From positions 496,001 through 560,000 of the forward strand of contig NZ_CP101137.1 of the NCBI RefSeq assembly GCF_028473745.1: a stretch of 64,000 nucleotides of DNA. The letters run 5' to 3'. The notes under the pieces are model-generated. The model was not told where the DNA came from and searched no databases. It saw only the letters and a program-made list of their open reading frames with translations. This DNA is from Streptomyces sp. M92. GTDB lineage: Bacteria; Actinomycetota; Actinomycetes; Streptomycetales; Streptomycetaceae. Within the stretch, counting starts at the first letter, position 1; each line of letters begins with the position of its first letter. Of the stretch, positions 36,365 through 45,084 are shown piece after piece. The translations under genes and the position numbers were made by a program.

Positions 36365-36416
36365 GCTCGGTTCTCCTTGGGTGGCGGGCCGCCGGTGGGC
36401 GGCCGGTGTCGTCGGG

Positions 36417-37874
36417 TCAGCCCCGGTCCGCGTCCGAGCCGGACGCGGCGGGCCGGGCGCGGCGCCTGCGGACGGCGACGGCCACGAGGGCCGCGGCCAC
36501 CAGCAGCAGGGCGCCGGCCGCGAGGGAGACGGGAAGTGCGGGGAAGTCACCGTTGTCGCCGTCACCGTTGTCGCCGTCGCCGGCGGTGCCGGCGACGGGT
36601 TCGGCGGCGGAGTCGTCCGGCCCGGTGGTCTTCTCCTCCGGCTGCGGGCTCGCGCTCGCCGTGGGCGCGCTGCCCAGGTCGGGCAGGGCGGGCAGTTCGG
36701 CGTCGGCGGTGAGAGCGACGGCCAGGGACACCGGGTCCATCTCGGTGCCCGCCTGGTACATGCCGCCGAAGGCCTCGGCGCCGCGCGCGGTGAGCTTCGC
36801 GGGGGCCTCGGTGACCTTCACCAGGCCGTCGGCGGGCTTCAGGTCCCCGGCGGTGAAGGTGACCAGGGGCACTTTCCGGCCGTTCAGGTCCGGGCTCTTC
36901 ACGTCGGCGTAGAGCGTGCCCTCGCCTCCTTGGACCTCGGCCCGCACGCCGCTCAGGCTCAGGTCGAGGCCGTGCGCGCCGGTGAAGCGCACCGCGCCGT
37001 CGAAGGCCGCGGTGAGGGCGCCGTCCTCGTACGTCCCCTCGCCGCCGGGGAAGCGGAAGAGGGCGCCGCCGTCCTGGGCGCCCGCGGTCAGGGCCCACTT
37101 GCCGTCGGCGATGTCGCCGGTGACGTACTCGCGGAAGGTGCGGCGCACACCCCAGTCGACGGCGCCGTCCTCGATGGCGCCGTCCGGAGTCCTCTTGCTC
37201 TCCGGTGACTCGGCGGGCGTGCTCGACGGCTGCTTGTCCGGCTGCTGCCGCGCCGCCGCCCGCACGTCGGCGGACAGGCTCACCGGGTCCAGCGCGGTGC
37301 CGGCGGTGTAGTACCCGGCGAAGGACCGGGCGCCCTCGGCGGTGAGGGTGGCGGGCAGGTTGTTCAGGGCCACGGTGCTGCCGCCGCCCCGCATGTCGAT
37401 GCCGCCGAGGGAGAGTGCGGCGAAGGGCACCTGACGGGACGTCGTGACCGTCCCGGTGTCCTTCGCCTTGCTGGTGACGTCCACGTAGAGCGTGCCGGTG
37501 GAGCCGGAGACGCTCACGGTGGGACGGCTGAGGGTGAGGTCGAGTTGGTGGGAGCCCGTGCCGGTGCGGTGGCCGAGGAAGTGGACGCCGCCGGAGAAGG
37601 CGGCGCGGAAGGCGCCGGTGTCGCCGTCGTAGGTGCCGGCCGCCGAGTGGAAGCGGAAGGTGCTGCCGCCGACGGTGGCCGCTCCCCCGCTCAGGGAGTA
37701 ACCGCCCTTCGCGACGGGCCCGGTGACGTAGCGCTGGAACGACGACTTGATGCCCCAGTCCAGCCGTCCGCCCTGCACGGTCCGGCTCTCGGCGTGCGCG
37801 GCGGCAGCGGGGAGCAGGGCCGAGAGAACCGCCGCGCACAACACGGTGACCAGGACGCGAAGACGGGCGGGCAT
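36417..37874 (-). CDS. Membrane-anchored haem-binding protein with two HtaA domains
   Basis: 485 residues: signal peptide (cleavage about residue 28 after AHA), HtaA domain 1 (LDWGIKSSFQRYVTGPVAKG), HtaA domain 2 (VDWGVRRTFREYVTGDIADG), an acidic linker, and a C-terminal membrane helix followed by RRRRAR. Unlike its downstream neighbour it lacks a sortase signal, so it is probably held in the membrane and relays haem from the wall protein to HmuT. GGAGGA lies 7 nt before the ATG. An iron box sits 35 nt upstream, in the divergent region with hmuT. Confidence 0.92.
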   Translation of the reverse strand: MPARLRVLVTVLCAAVLSALLPAAAAHAESRTVQGGRLDWGIKSSFQRYVTGPVAKGGYSLSGGAATVGGSTFRFHSAAGTYDGDTGAFRAAFSGGVHFLGHRTGTGSHQLDLTLSRPTVSVSGSTGTLYVDVTSKAKDTGTVTTSRQVPFAALSLGGIDMRGGGSTVALNNLPATLTAEGARSFAGYYTAGTALDPVSLSADVRAAARQQPDKQPSSTPAESPESKRTPDGAIEDGAVDWGVRRTFREYVTGDIADGKWALTAGAQDGGALFRFPGGEGTYEDGALTAAFDGAVRFTGAHGLDLSLSGVRAEVQGGEGTLYADVKSPDLNGRKVPLVTFTAGDLKPADGLVKVTEAPAKLTARGAEAFGGMYQAGTEMDPVSLAVALTADAELPALPDLGSAPTASASPQPEEKTTGPDDSAAEPVAGTAGDGDNGDGDNGDFPALPVSLAAGALLLVAAALVAVAVRRRRARPAASGSDADRG

Positions 37875-37908
37875 GCGAAGTCCTCCGGATCGGGGGCCGG
37901 TAGCGAAC

Positions 37909-37927
37909 GAAGGTAAGGCTAACCTAA
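37909..37927. promoter_or_regulatory. Iron box in the htaA/hmuT divergent promoter
   Basis: GAAGGTAAGGCTAACCTAA matches the DtxR/IdeR consensus at 16 of 19 positions and lies between the divergent HtaA operon and hmuTUV, so one bound repressor could control both. Confidence 0.85.
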
Positions 37928-37975
37928 GCTCTAGCCGACTGATACTGGCGGCCGACGGAAAGGACGGACGGAACC

Positions 37976-39004
37976 GTGCGACGCTTGCGAAACCGACTGG
38001 CGGGAGCACTGCTGTCCGTGCTCGCCCTGACCCTGACCGCGACCGGATGCGGAGGCTCTTCCGAGGCCTCGTCCGGCACCGGGCCCGGGCCGGGGGCCGC
38101 TTCGGCGGCGGGGCCCGTCTCCGACCGGGTGGAACCGCTCGCGGAGAGGCCCGAGCCCAGACTCCCCGTGACCGTCCGCTCCGCCGACGGCGAGCAGGTG
38201 GAGGTCGAGCGGGCCGAGCGGATCGTCCCCCTCTCCGGCAGCCTCAGCGAGATCGTGTTCACGCTCGGCCTCGGCGACCGGGTCGTCGCCCGGGACGTCA
38301 CCGCCACCTTCGAACAGGCGGCGCAGCTCCCCGTGGTCACCCGGGGCCACGACGTCTCCGCCGAGAGCGTGCTGTCCCTGAAGCCGGACCTGGTGATCGC
38401 CGAGACCACCACCGGACCGGAGGAGGCCGTGGACCAGATCCGCGCCGCCGGAGTGCCGGTGCTGTTCGTCGAGGCGGCCAAGGGCCTGGACGACGTGGGC
38501 CCGCGCATCCGGGCGGTCGCCGACGCGCTCGGCGTACCGGCGGCCGGTGAGGAACTGACCCGGCGTTCGAAGGAGCGGATCGAGGCCGTGCGCGAGGACG
38601 TCCCGCGAGGGGAGAAGCCCCGGGTCGCCTTCCTGTACCTGCGCGGCTCGGCCTCCGTGTACCTGATCGGCGGCGCGGACTCCGGTGCCGGTTCGCTGAT
38701 CGAGGCGGCCGGCGCGGTGGACGCCGGGGCGGCCTCGGGCCTGGAGAAGGACTTCACCGCGATCACCAGCGAGGCACTGGTGAAGGCGGCGCCCGACGCG
38801 ATCCTCGTGATGAGCAAGGGCCTGGAATCGGTCGGCGGCGTGGACGGACTGGTGAAGATCCCCGGCGTCGCCCAGACCCCGGCCGGGATGGACCGCCGTA
38901 TCGTCTCGGTCGAGGACGGCGTGCTCCTCAACTACGGCCCGCGCACCGACCAGGTGCTCGAGTCGGTCGTGACCCAGCTGTACGGCGAGGACGGCGCCCG
39001 GTGA
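37976..39004 (+). CDS. hmuT: Haem ABC transporter substrate-binding lipoprotein
   Basis: Binds haem outside the membrane and delivers it to HmuUV. 342 residues with a lipoprotein signal (lipobox LTATGC, Cys at residue 25), a Gly/Ser/Ala linker and a class III periplasmic-binding fold: RIVPLSGSLSEIVFTLGLGD, LKPDLVIAETTTGPE, and a C-terminal VLLNYGPRTDQVL. It starts with GTG (37976), with GGAAAGGACGG just upstream. It is first in hmuTUV, coupled to hmuU by a GTGA overlap, and iron-regulated through the box at 37909. Confidence 0.94.
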   Translation: MRRLRNRLAGALLSVLALTLTATGCGGSSEASSGTGPGPGAASAAGPVSDRVEPLAERPEPRLPVTVRSADGEQVEVERAERIVPLSGSLSEIVFTLGLGDRVVARDVTATFEQAAQLPVVTRGHDVSAESVLSLKPDLVIAETTTGPEEAVDQIRAAGVPVLFVEAAKGLDDVGPRIRAVADALGVPAAGEELTRRSKERIEAVREDVPRGEKPRVAFLYLRGSASVYLIGGADSGAGSLIEAAGAVDAGAASGLEKDFTAITSEALVKAAPDAILVMSKGLESVGGVDGLVKIPGVAQTPAGMDRRIVSVEDGVLLNYGPRTDQVLESVVTQLYGEDGAR

Positions 39005-40092
39005 CCGTACTGGACAAGCCCGCACGCCCCGAGGCGCCCGCCGAGGCGCCCCCGCCCCGCACCCGGCGCACCACCGCCTGGCTGCTGACCGCCGCCCTGA
39101 CCGCCGGTCTCCTCCTCCTGGTCCCGGTCACGGCCGGCACCGGCGCCTACCCGATCCCGGTCGCCGACGTGCTGGGCTCGGTACTGCACCACATCGGCCT
39201 CGGCGGTACGGAGCTGGACCGGGTGGCCGACTCCGTGCTGTGGAACGTGCGGTTCCCGAGGATCGTGCTGGCGCTGCTGGTCGGCGCCTCGCTGGGCTGC
39301 GCGGGCGCGCTGATGCAGGGCGTGTTCGGCAACCCGCTCGCCGAGCCGGGTGTCATCGGCGTCTCCTCCGGCGCGGCGGTCGGCGCGGTCGCCGCCATCG
39401 CGTTCGGCCTGAACTTCCTCGGCAACTGGACGGTGTCCGTCTTCGCCTTCGTCTCCGGCCTGATCACCGTCCTGGTCGTCTACGCCATGTCCCGCTCGGG
39501 CGGCCGTACGGAGGTCGTGACGCTGATCCTGACCGGCATCGCGGTCAACGCCTTCGCGGGGGCGCTGATCGGCCTGTTCCTGTTCTTCGCGGACACGGCG
39601 GCGGTCAACCAGATCACCTTCTGGCAACTGGGCTCGCTCGCCCAGGCGACCTGGCCGAAGGTGCTGGCGGTGCTGCCGTGCGCGGCGCTCGGGCTCGGCG
39701 TCGCCCCGCTGTACGCCCGCCGCCTGGACCTCCTGGCCCTCGGTGAGCGTCCGGCCCGGCACCTGGGCGTGGACGTGGAGCGGCTGCGGATCGTCCTGGT
39801 CCTGGTGATCGCGCTGCTGACCGCGGCGGCGGTGAGCGTGGCCGGGGTCATCGGCTTCGTCGGCCTCGTCGTCCCGCACCTGCTGCGGATGGCGGCCGGT
39901 CCGGGGCACCGGTTCCTGATCCCGGGCAGCGCGCTGCTCGGCGCGCTGGTGCTGCTCGCCGCGGACCTGGCGGCCCGCACGGTCGCCGAGCCCGCCGAGC
40001 TGCCGCTCGGGGTACTGACGGCGCTGCTGGGCAGCCCGTTCTTCTTCTGGCTGCTGCGCCGCACCCGGCGCAGGCAAGGGGGTTGGGCATGA
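39001..40092 (+). CDS. hmuU: Haem ABC transporter permease (FecCD family)
   Basis: 363 residues with about nine or ten membrane helices of the BtuC/FecCD type. Typical blocks are RFPRIVLALLVGASLGCAGA, GNPLAEPGVIGVSSGAA, LTGIAVNAFAGAL, and ARHLGVDVERLR with the coupling-helix segment VAGVIGFVGLVVPHLLRM. It moves haem across the membrane with HmuV. The GTG start overlaps the hmuT stop and its own stop overlaps hmuV (ATGA), a tight operon. Confidence 0.94.
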   Translation: MTVLDKPARPEAPAEAPPPRTRRTTAWLLTAALTAGLLLLVPVTAGTGAYPIPVADVLGSVLHHIGLGGTELDRVADSVLWNVRFPRIVLALLVGASLGCAGALMQGVFGNPLAEPGVIGVSSGAAVGAVAAIAFGLNFLGNWTVSVFAFVSGLITVLVVYAMSRSGGRTEVVTLILTGIAVNAFAGALIGLFLFFADTAAVNQITFWQLGSLAQATWPKVLAVLPCAALGLGVAPLYARRLDLLALGERPARHLGVDVERLRIVLVLVIALLTAAAVSVAGVIGFVGLVVPHLLRMAAGPGHRFLIPGSALLGALVLLAADLAARTVAEPAELPLGVLTALLGSPFFFWLLRRTRRRQGGWA

Positions 40093-41006
40093 GGGGCAGG
40101 ACGGGCGCGGGGGGCAGCACAGGCGCGCGGGGCAGCACAGGCGCGAGGGGCACGAGGACGACCGGGCACGCCAGGGGGCTGCTGCGCCTCGTCCCGTCCC
40201 GGCCGGTGCCGCCGCCCCCGGCCGCGCCCGGCGACGTGCTCGCCGAGGCGGAGGGCGTCCGCGTCCACCTCGGCGGCCGGGCGGTCCTGGACGGTGTGGA
40301 CGTCACCGTCCGGGCGGGCGAGGTGCTCGCGCTGGTGGGCCCCAACGGCGCGGGCAAGTCCACCCTGTTGGGGACCCTGGCCGCCGACGTCCCGGCCGCC
40401 GAGGGGGCCGTACGGGTCCACGGCCGCCCGGTGACGGACTGGACCGCGCCCGAACTCGCCCTGCGGCGGGCCGTGCTGCCCCAGTCGGCGTCGCTGTCCT
40501 TCCCGTTCCCGGTCGAGCAGGTGGTCCGGATGGGCCGGGCCCCGTGGGCGGGCACCGGCCTGGCGGACGGGGACGACGCGGCGGTGGCCGAGGCGATGGC
40601 GCGCACCGAGGTCACCGGCTTCGCCGGGCGCCCGTTCTCGGCGCTCAGCGGCGGCGAGCGGGCCCGGGTGGCGCTGGCCCGCGTCCTCGCCCAACGTGCC
40701 CCGCTGCTCCTGCTGGACGAGCCGACGGCGGCGCTTGACCTGCGTCACCAGGAGCTGGTGCTGCGGCTGTGCCGGGAGCGGGCGCGGGCCGGGGACGCGG
40801 TGGCCGTCGTCCTGCACGACCTGGCGCTGGCGGCCGCGTACGCGGACCGGGTCGCGGTCCTGCGGGCCGGCCGGATCGCGGCCGACGGCCCCCCGGCGCG
40901 GGTCTTCTCCGAGGAACTGCTCTCCGAGGTCTACGACCAGCCGGTGGAGGTGCTGCCGCACCCGCGCACGGGTGCCGTACTGGTCCTGCCGCGCCGCGAT
41001 CCGTGA
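40089..41006 (+). CDS. hmuV: Haem ABC transporter ATP-binding protein
   Basis: 305 residues. The ATPase domain starts near residue 55 with Walker A GPNGAGKSTLLGTL, Q-loop LPQSASLSFPF, signature LSGGERARVALAR and Walker B PLLLLDEPTAALD. It powers haem import with HmuTU. The first 45 residues are unusual: a low-complexity Gly/Ser/Thr/Ala/Arg stretch encoded by 18-bp tandem repeats, absent from ordinary HmuV. The ATG used overlaps the hmuU stop; the next in-frame start is far inside, so the extension is probably translated. Confidence 0.92.
   Translation: MRGRTGAGGSTGARGSTGARGTRTTGHARGLLRLVPSRPVPPPPAAPGDVLAEAEGVRVHLGGRAVLDGVDVTVRAGEVLALVGPNGAGKSTLLGTLAADVPAAEGAVRVHGRPVTDWTAPELALRRAVLPQSASLSFPFPVEQVVRMGRAPWAGTGLADGDDAAVAEAMARTEVTGFAGRPFSALSGGERARVALARVLAQRAPLLLLDEPTAALDLRHQELVLRLCRERARAGDAVAVVLHDLALAAAYADRVAVLRAGRIAADGPPARVFSEELLSEVYDQPVEVLPHPRTGAVLVLPRRDP
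40111..40157 (+). repeat. 18-bp tandem repeats in hmuV 5' end
   Basis: Two full 18-bp units (40111-40128 and 40129-40146, 17 of 18 identical) and a partial third encode the (G-S-T-G-A-R) repeats of the HmuV N-terminus. Such arrays can vary in copy number in frame. Confidence 0.75.
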
Positions 41007-41106
41007 GCCGAGGTCACGGAGAGGCGGCGGTACCCGGTCCCGGCGTCCGGGCGCCACCTCACCCCGGTAGGGTTCGCCTCCGGGAAGGGGAAGGTGAAGG
41101 AACCTG

Positions 41107-42096
41107 ATGAGCAGGGATCGCGGCCCTCGTAGGCCCCGCAGGCTTGGCAAGCACGCGCTGGTGGCCGCCTCGGCGACCGCTTTGTCGTTGACGGCGAGCG
41201 GATGCGTGGTGGTGCACGGTGAGCGCGAGGTGCTGCCGTCGGCCACCCGGGCCGAAGCCGCGAAGGCGCTCCAGCAGTTCACCTCCGCGTACAACGCGGC
41301 CGACAAGGCGTACGACGCCTCCCTGGACGCCGAGCACACCACGGGCGCCCTCGCCGCCATCGACTCGGCGCGGCTGAAGGCGGGCCGGACCAACCATCCG
41401 GACGGCAACCCGTCGCACGCTCCGCTGGAGCTGACGGACGTCGAGTTCACCATCCCCGAGAAGGCGGGCTGGCCGCGCTGGTTCGTCGCGGACGCCAAGG
41501 GCAACAAGGGCGGCGAGGCGCACTGGCTGCTGGTGTTCACCAAGCACGGCCTGGACGAGACCTGGCAGGCGGCGTACCTGACGCTGGTCGCGCCGGACAA
41601 GGTGCCGGAGTTCAAGACGGACGCGGACGGCTGGGCCGAGGCCGTACCCGCCAACTCCACGGACGTGGCGATACCCCCCGCCGACCTGAGCAAGGGCTAC
41701 ACGACGTACCTGAAGGACGGCGGCGAGGCCTTCGGCGAAGGCGTCCACACCACTTCCTGGCGGGAGTTGCGGCAGAAGCGGGCGACACGCCCCGGACTGG
41801 CCACGCAGTACATCGACGAGCCGCTGACGGACGGCGACTACGCGCCGCTGGCGCTGCGCACGAAGGACGGCGGGGCGGCGGTGTTCTTCAGTTCCCGCCA
41901 CTACGAGAAGCAGACGGCGGCGCGGGGCGCGGCCGTGCCGACGCCGAACAAGGACGTGCTGGCGCTGACGGACGGCGAGATCAAGCAGTCGCTGACGATG
42001 GAGTTCGTCTCCAACCAGCTGGCGCTCGACCCGGCGGACGGACCGGTGTCGATCCTGGGCCGGGTCCAGGGCCTGACGTCGGCGAAGGGCGAGTAG
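41107..42096 (+). CDS. Exported lipoprotein of unknown function
   Basis: 329 residues. The N-terminus is basic, followed by a hydrophobic stretch and a lipobox (LTASGC, Cys at about residue 33). The rest is soluble and resembles the DUF8094-type substrate-less extracellular domains of actinomycetes: EAAKALQQFTSAYNAADKAY, FVADAKGNKGGEAHWLLVF, and a C-terminal MEFVSNQLALDPADGPVSIL. GAAGGAA lies 7 nt before the ATG. It starts 100 nt after hmuV and may be read through with the haem operon, but its own role is unknown. Confidence 0.78.
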   Translation: MSRDRGPRRPRRLGKHALVAASATALSLTASGCVVVHGEREVLPSATRAEAAKALQQFTSAYNAADKAYDASLDAEHTTGALAAIDSARLKAGRTNHPDGNPSHAPLELTDVEFTIPEKAGWPRWFVADAKGNKGGEAHWLLVFTKHGLDETWQAAYLTLVAPDKVPEFKTDADGWAEAVPANSTDVAIPPADLSKGYTTYLKDGGEAFGEGVHTTSWRELRQKRATRPGLATQYIDEPLTDGDYAPLALRTKDGGAAVFFSSRHYEKQTAARGAAVPTPNKDVLALTDGEIKQSLTMEFVSNQLALDPADGPVSILGRVQGLTSAKGE

Positions 42097-42109
42097 CCCC
42101 GGACTGCCG

Positions 42110-42841
42110 TCAGCGGCGCAGGGGCCAGACGGCACCCGCGTGGTCGCCGTCCGCGCCGGCGTACCGGGCGCAGGCGTCGGTGAGGATCTCCAGCAGGGTC
42201 AGCGGGTCCGGCAGCGGGTGCTCGGGGCCGCGCACCCAGTGCACCGTACGGTCCTCGCCGGGCAGCCGGGCCGGCGGTACGAGCACGTAGGAGCCGCGGC
42301 AGTGCCAGCGCAGCCCCGGGTGCTCGTCCATCGTCTCGGGGTGGCAGTCCAGCTCGCAGGGCCACCACTCGTCCTCGTCCTCGGGGGTGCCGCGGGTGAG
42401 GGTGAACAGCAGCATGCGGCCGTCGTCGCTCTCGGCGACCGGACCGACCTCGACACCGGCGTCGAGCAGCCTCTCCAGCGCCTCACGACCGGCCTGAAGG
42501 GGCACGTCGAGGACGTCGTGCACCATGCCGGTCGCGGTGATGAAGTTGGCCTCCGGCTGGTGGCGGGCCCAGCGCTCGATCTGCGCGCGGTCGGTCGTGG
42601 ACTGCGTCTGCCAGGCGAAGGACACCGGGTGCCGGGCGGGGGTGGGGCAGCCGACGCGCTCGCAGGAGCAGCGGTATCCGGCCGGGTGCGCGGCGGGCGC
42701 CAGCGGCAGTCCCGCACCGGCGGCGGCGAGCAGCAGATCCTCCCGGCCACCGTCACCGGCGGCCTCCTTGGGGCGGCGTCCGCGCAGCCACGAGGAGAGT
42801 TTGCCCTGCAGACCGCTCCGACCGCCGAACTCCGCGCTCAT
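42110..42841 (-). CDS. Prim-pol (bifunctional DNA primase/polymerase) domain protein
   Basis: 243 residues matching the PF09250 N-terminal prim-pol fold: GLPLAPAAHPAGYRCSCERV with a Cys-rich metal patch (CSCERVGC), HPVSFAWQTQSTTD, EANFITATGMVHDVLDVP, and a C-terminal LRWHCRGSYVLVPPARLPG. In plasmids and phages the domain is fused to a helicase; here it stands alone and may be a regulator or repair accessory. AGGAG lies 5 nt before the ATG. It converges on the lipoprotein gene. Confidence 0.82.
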   Translation of the reverse strand: MSAEFGGRSGLQGKLSSWLRGRRPKEAAGDGGREDLLLAAAGAGLPLAPAAHPAGYRCSCERVGCPTPARHPVSFAWQTQSTTDRAQIERWARHQPEANFITATGMVHDVLDVPLQAGREALERLLDAGVEVGPVAESDDGRMLLFTLTRGTPEDEDEWWPCELDCHPETMDEHPGLRWHCRGSYVLVPPARLPGEDRTVHWVRGPEHPLPDPLTLLEILTDACARYAGADGDHAGAVWPLRR

Positions 42842-42960
42842 CAATCTCCTCGCCTCGCCGTCGTGCGCTCCAGCATGCCCTATCGTCGCACCATTGCGCG
42901 CTTCGGGGTCGGGAAGGGACAAACTTCCCTGCTCAGCCCGGATTGGCCGAAACCTTTCGG

Positions 42961-43602
42961 TCAGCGCGGGGCGATCCCGTTGAGGGCGTAGTCGACCAGC
43001 GCGTCGGTGTACTCGTAGGAGATCGGCCCCGTGTACTGGAGCCAGCGCTGGGCGAGCGGGGAGACGAAGAGTTCCAGCGCGATCCGCGGATCGACCTCCG
43101 GCCTCAGGTCGCCGGCCGCCTGGGCCGAGCGCAGCCGGTCGACGTAGAGCTGGAACGACGGCTCCAGGAGCTTGGTGAAGAACTCCCGGCCGAGCTTCTC
43201 GTTGACGACGCCCTCCGCGGCGAGGGCGCGGGAGGGGGCCTCGAACTTCGGGTCGCGCAGTTCGTCGACGGTGGCGCGCAGCACGCTCTTGAGGTCGGCG
43301 GCGAGGTCGCCGGTGTCGGGGATGCCCACGCCCTGTCCCCCTGCCTCCTGCGCGGCCCGGTCGCCGAGGTCGAGGAAGGCCTCCAGCAGGACGTCCGCCT
43401 TGGAGGGCCACCACCGGTAGATCGTCTGTTTGCCGACGCCGGCGCGGGCGGCGATGCCCTCGATGGTGGTCCTCGGGTAGCCGGCCTCGGCGACCAGTTC
43501 GAGGGCGGCGTCGTAGATGGCGCGGCGGGACCGCTGGCTCCGACGGCTGACGTCGGGCTGCGGCTTGTCGGGCGGGGTGTGGGTGAGTTTCTGGGCAGCC
43601 AT
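42961..43602 (-). CDS. TetR-family transcriptional regulator
   Basis: 213 residues. The helix-turn-helix is clear (ELVAEAGYPRTTIEGIAARA, GVGKQTIYRWWPSKADVLL), and the rest is a helical ligand-binding domain ending with IALELFVSPLAQRWLQYTGP. It probably represses itself and the divergent small gene through two similar operator-like repeats at 43626 and 43668. The ligand is unknown. Confidence 0.92.
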   Translation of the reverse strand: MAAQKLTHTPPDKPQPDVSRRSQRSRRAIYDAALELVAEAGYPRTTIEGIAARAGVGKQTIYRWWPSKADVLLEAFLDLGDRAAQEAGGQGVGIPDTGDLAADLKSVLRATVDELRDPKFEAPSRALAAEGVVNEKLGREFFTKLLEPSFQLYVDRLRSAQAAGDLRPEVDPRIALELFVSPLAQRWLQYTGPISYEYTDALVDYALNGIAPR

Positions 43603-43625
43603 GGCTCAAATTTAACAGGTTGACA

Positions 43626-43683
43626 AGACGGTGCGTCTCGCCGGACAGTGGATCGAGACAGAAACGAGACGGTACGTATCGTC
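43626..43683. promoter_or_regulatory. Paired TetR operator candidates
   Basis: AGACGGTGCGTCT (43626-43638) is a 5-bp-arm palindrome directly after a TTGACA -35 (43620-43625), and GACGGTACGTATCGTC (43668-43683) is a near-perfect 16-bp palindrome. Aligned cores are 40 bp apart, close to four helical turns. Both lie in the TetR/small-protein divergent promoter. Confidence 0.6.
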
Positions 43684-43707
43684 ACACTGGTCGGCGAGAG
43701 GAATCCC

Positions 43708-43920
43708 ATGGCCCGAGGTGGAGCCGGAAACATGCTGGGCGTCGGCGGTGCCCGCCGGAAGCTCGGCCGCGACGCACTGCGCGGCGGTGACCGCGGCGGC
43801 CGCGTCGGCGGCGGCGCGGACCCGCAGGCCGAGAAGCGGGAACTGCTGCGCAAGCTCCAGGAGCACCGGCGCGAACAGCGGCAACCGGAGAAGAAGGACA
43901 CGAGCAAGAAGACCTCGTGA
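43708..43920 (+). CDS. Small basic conserved protein (DUF6243-like)
   Basis: 70 residues starting MARGGAGNMLGVGGARRKLG, Gly- and Arg-rich at the front with a charged helix at the back (EKRELLRKLQEHRREQRQPE). No membrane segment or Cys. GAGAGGAAT lies 6 nt before the ATG. It is divergent from the TetR gene and probably under its control; function unknown. A very strong terminator follows. Confidence 0.75.
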   Translation: MARGGAGNMLGVGGARRKLGRDALRGGDRGGRVGGGADPQAEKRELLRKLQEHRREQRQPEKKDTSKKTS

Positions 43921-43928
43921 GGAGCCGA

Positions 43929-43965
43929 GCGGCCCCGCAGGCACCCCCGGTGCCTGCGGGGCCGC
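43929..43965. terminator. Strong bidirectional terminator
   Basis: 17-bp perfect stem (43929-43945 with 43949-43965) with a 3-nt loop, between the convergent small basic gene and the Rsm22-like gene. Confidence 0.92.
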
Positions 43966-44019
43966 GCGTTCTCCAGGCAGTGCGGTACGGCCGTCGCCGC
44001 GCCGTCATGCCACGGCGGA

Positions 44020-45015
44020 CTACCGCCCCGGCGAGGTGGCCTCCCCCGACGGCCAGGCATCGCCCCAGTCCGCGTCACGGGCCGCCTTGTACAGGTCGCC
44101 GTGGCGCTTGGTGACCGTCCGCCGGCGCAACAGCTCGTCGGGCTCGCACAGGTCGAGCAGCACCTGCCCCTTGCGGATCTGCGGACGCCGGACCACCCGG
44201 GACGGCGCGGGCTCCACGGGGAACCGGGCGGCCGCGACGTAGCTGAACTTCTCGTCCTCGTAGGCGAGGGAGCCGCCCTTGACCTGCCGGTGCAGGCTCG
44301 ACCGGCTGACCCGCGCCGCGAAGTGGCACCAGTCCGTGCCGGGCACGATGGGGCAGGCGGCACTGTGCGGACAGGGCGCGGCGACCCGGAACCCGGCGGC
44401 GACCAGCCGGTCGCGGGCCTCGATCACCCGGGCGTACCCGTCCGGCGTCCCGGCCTCCACGATCACGACGGCCTGCGCGGCCGAGGCGGCGGCGTCGACG
44501 AGGGCGACGCGGTCGGGGCCGGTCAGCTCGTTGAGCACGTAGGAGACGGTGACCAGGTCGGTGCCCGCCACGTCGAGCGCCGCTCCGATGCGGGCGCGCT
44601 GCCAACGGACGTCACCCAGTTCCGGAAGGGTCCCGGCGATCTCCCGGCCGAGGGCGAGCGCGGGCTCGGCCCAGTCGAGCACGGTCACCGGTCGGGCGCC
44701 GGGCCAGGTGTCGTTGACGGCCCAGGTCGCGGCGCCGGTCCCGCCGCCCACGTCGGTGTGGCTGCCGGGCGCCCACCCGGGCACGGCGTCCGCGAACGCC
44801 GCGAGCGCGGAGCGTACGGCGGCGAAGGTGGCGGGCATGCGGTAGGCGGCGTAGGCGACGACGTCCGCGCGGTCGCGCAGGATCGGGGCGTCGGTCGGGG
44901 TGGCCCCGCGGTAGTTGGCGATCAGCCGCTCCACGGCCTGCGCGGCCTGGCGGGGCGGCAGCCCGTCGACCAGCTCGGCGAGGGCGGCACGCAGGGTTTC
45001 GGCGGGGTCGTTCAC
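44020..45015 (-). CDS. Rsm22-like small-ribosomal-subunit methyltransferase family protein
   Basis: 331 residues with a SAM-binding fold (SHTDVGGGTGAATWAVNDTW, VTVLDWAEPALALGR, VSYVLNEL) and a Cys-rich insert (PCPHSAACPIVPGTDWCHFA), the pattern of the Rsm22 family linked to mitochondrial and bacterial ribosome assembly. Four Cys/His could bind a metal or Fe-S cluster. I used GTG 45015 because TACAAT stands exactly 7 nt upstream (leaderless); an ATG at 45024 overlaps that -10 box. Function inferred from family. Confidence 0.82.
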   Translation of the reverse strand: MNDPAETLRAALAELVDGLPPRQAAQAVERLIANYRGATPTDAPILRDRADVVAYAAYRMPATFAAVRSALAAFADAVPGWAPGSHTDVGGGTGAATWAVNDTWPGARPVTVLDWAEPALALGREIAGTLPELGDVRWQRARIGAALDVAGTDLVTVSYVLNELTGPDRVALVDAAASAAQAVVIVEAGTPDGYARVIEARDRLVAAGFRVAAPCPHSAACPIVPGTDWCHFAARVSRSSLHRQVKGGSLAYEDEKFSYVAAARFPVEPAPSRVVRRPQIRKGQVLLDLCEPDELLRRRTVTKRHGDLYKAARDADWGDAWPSGEATSPGR

Positions 45016-45084
45016 TCGGCGCATTGTATGGAACCCGCAGCGGTGCCGCAGGCACCCCACCCGCCCCACCGCCGGAGGCACCCG

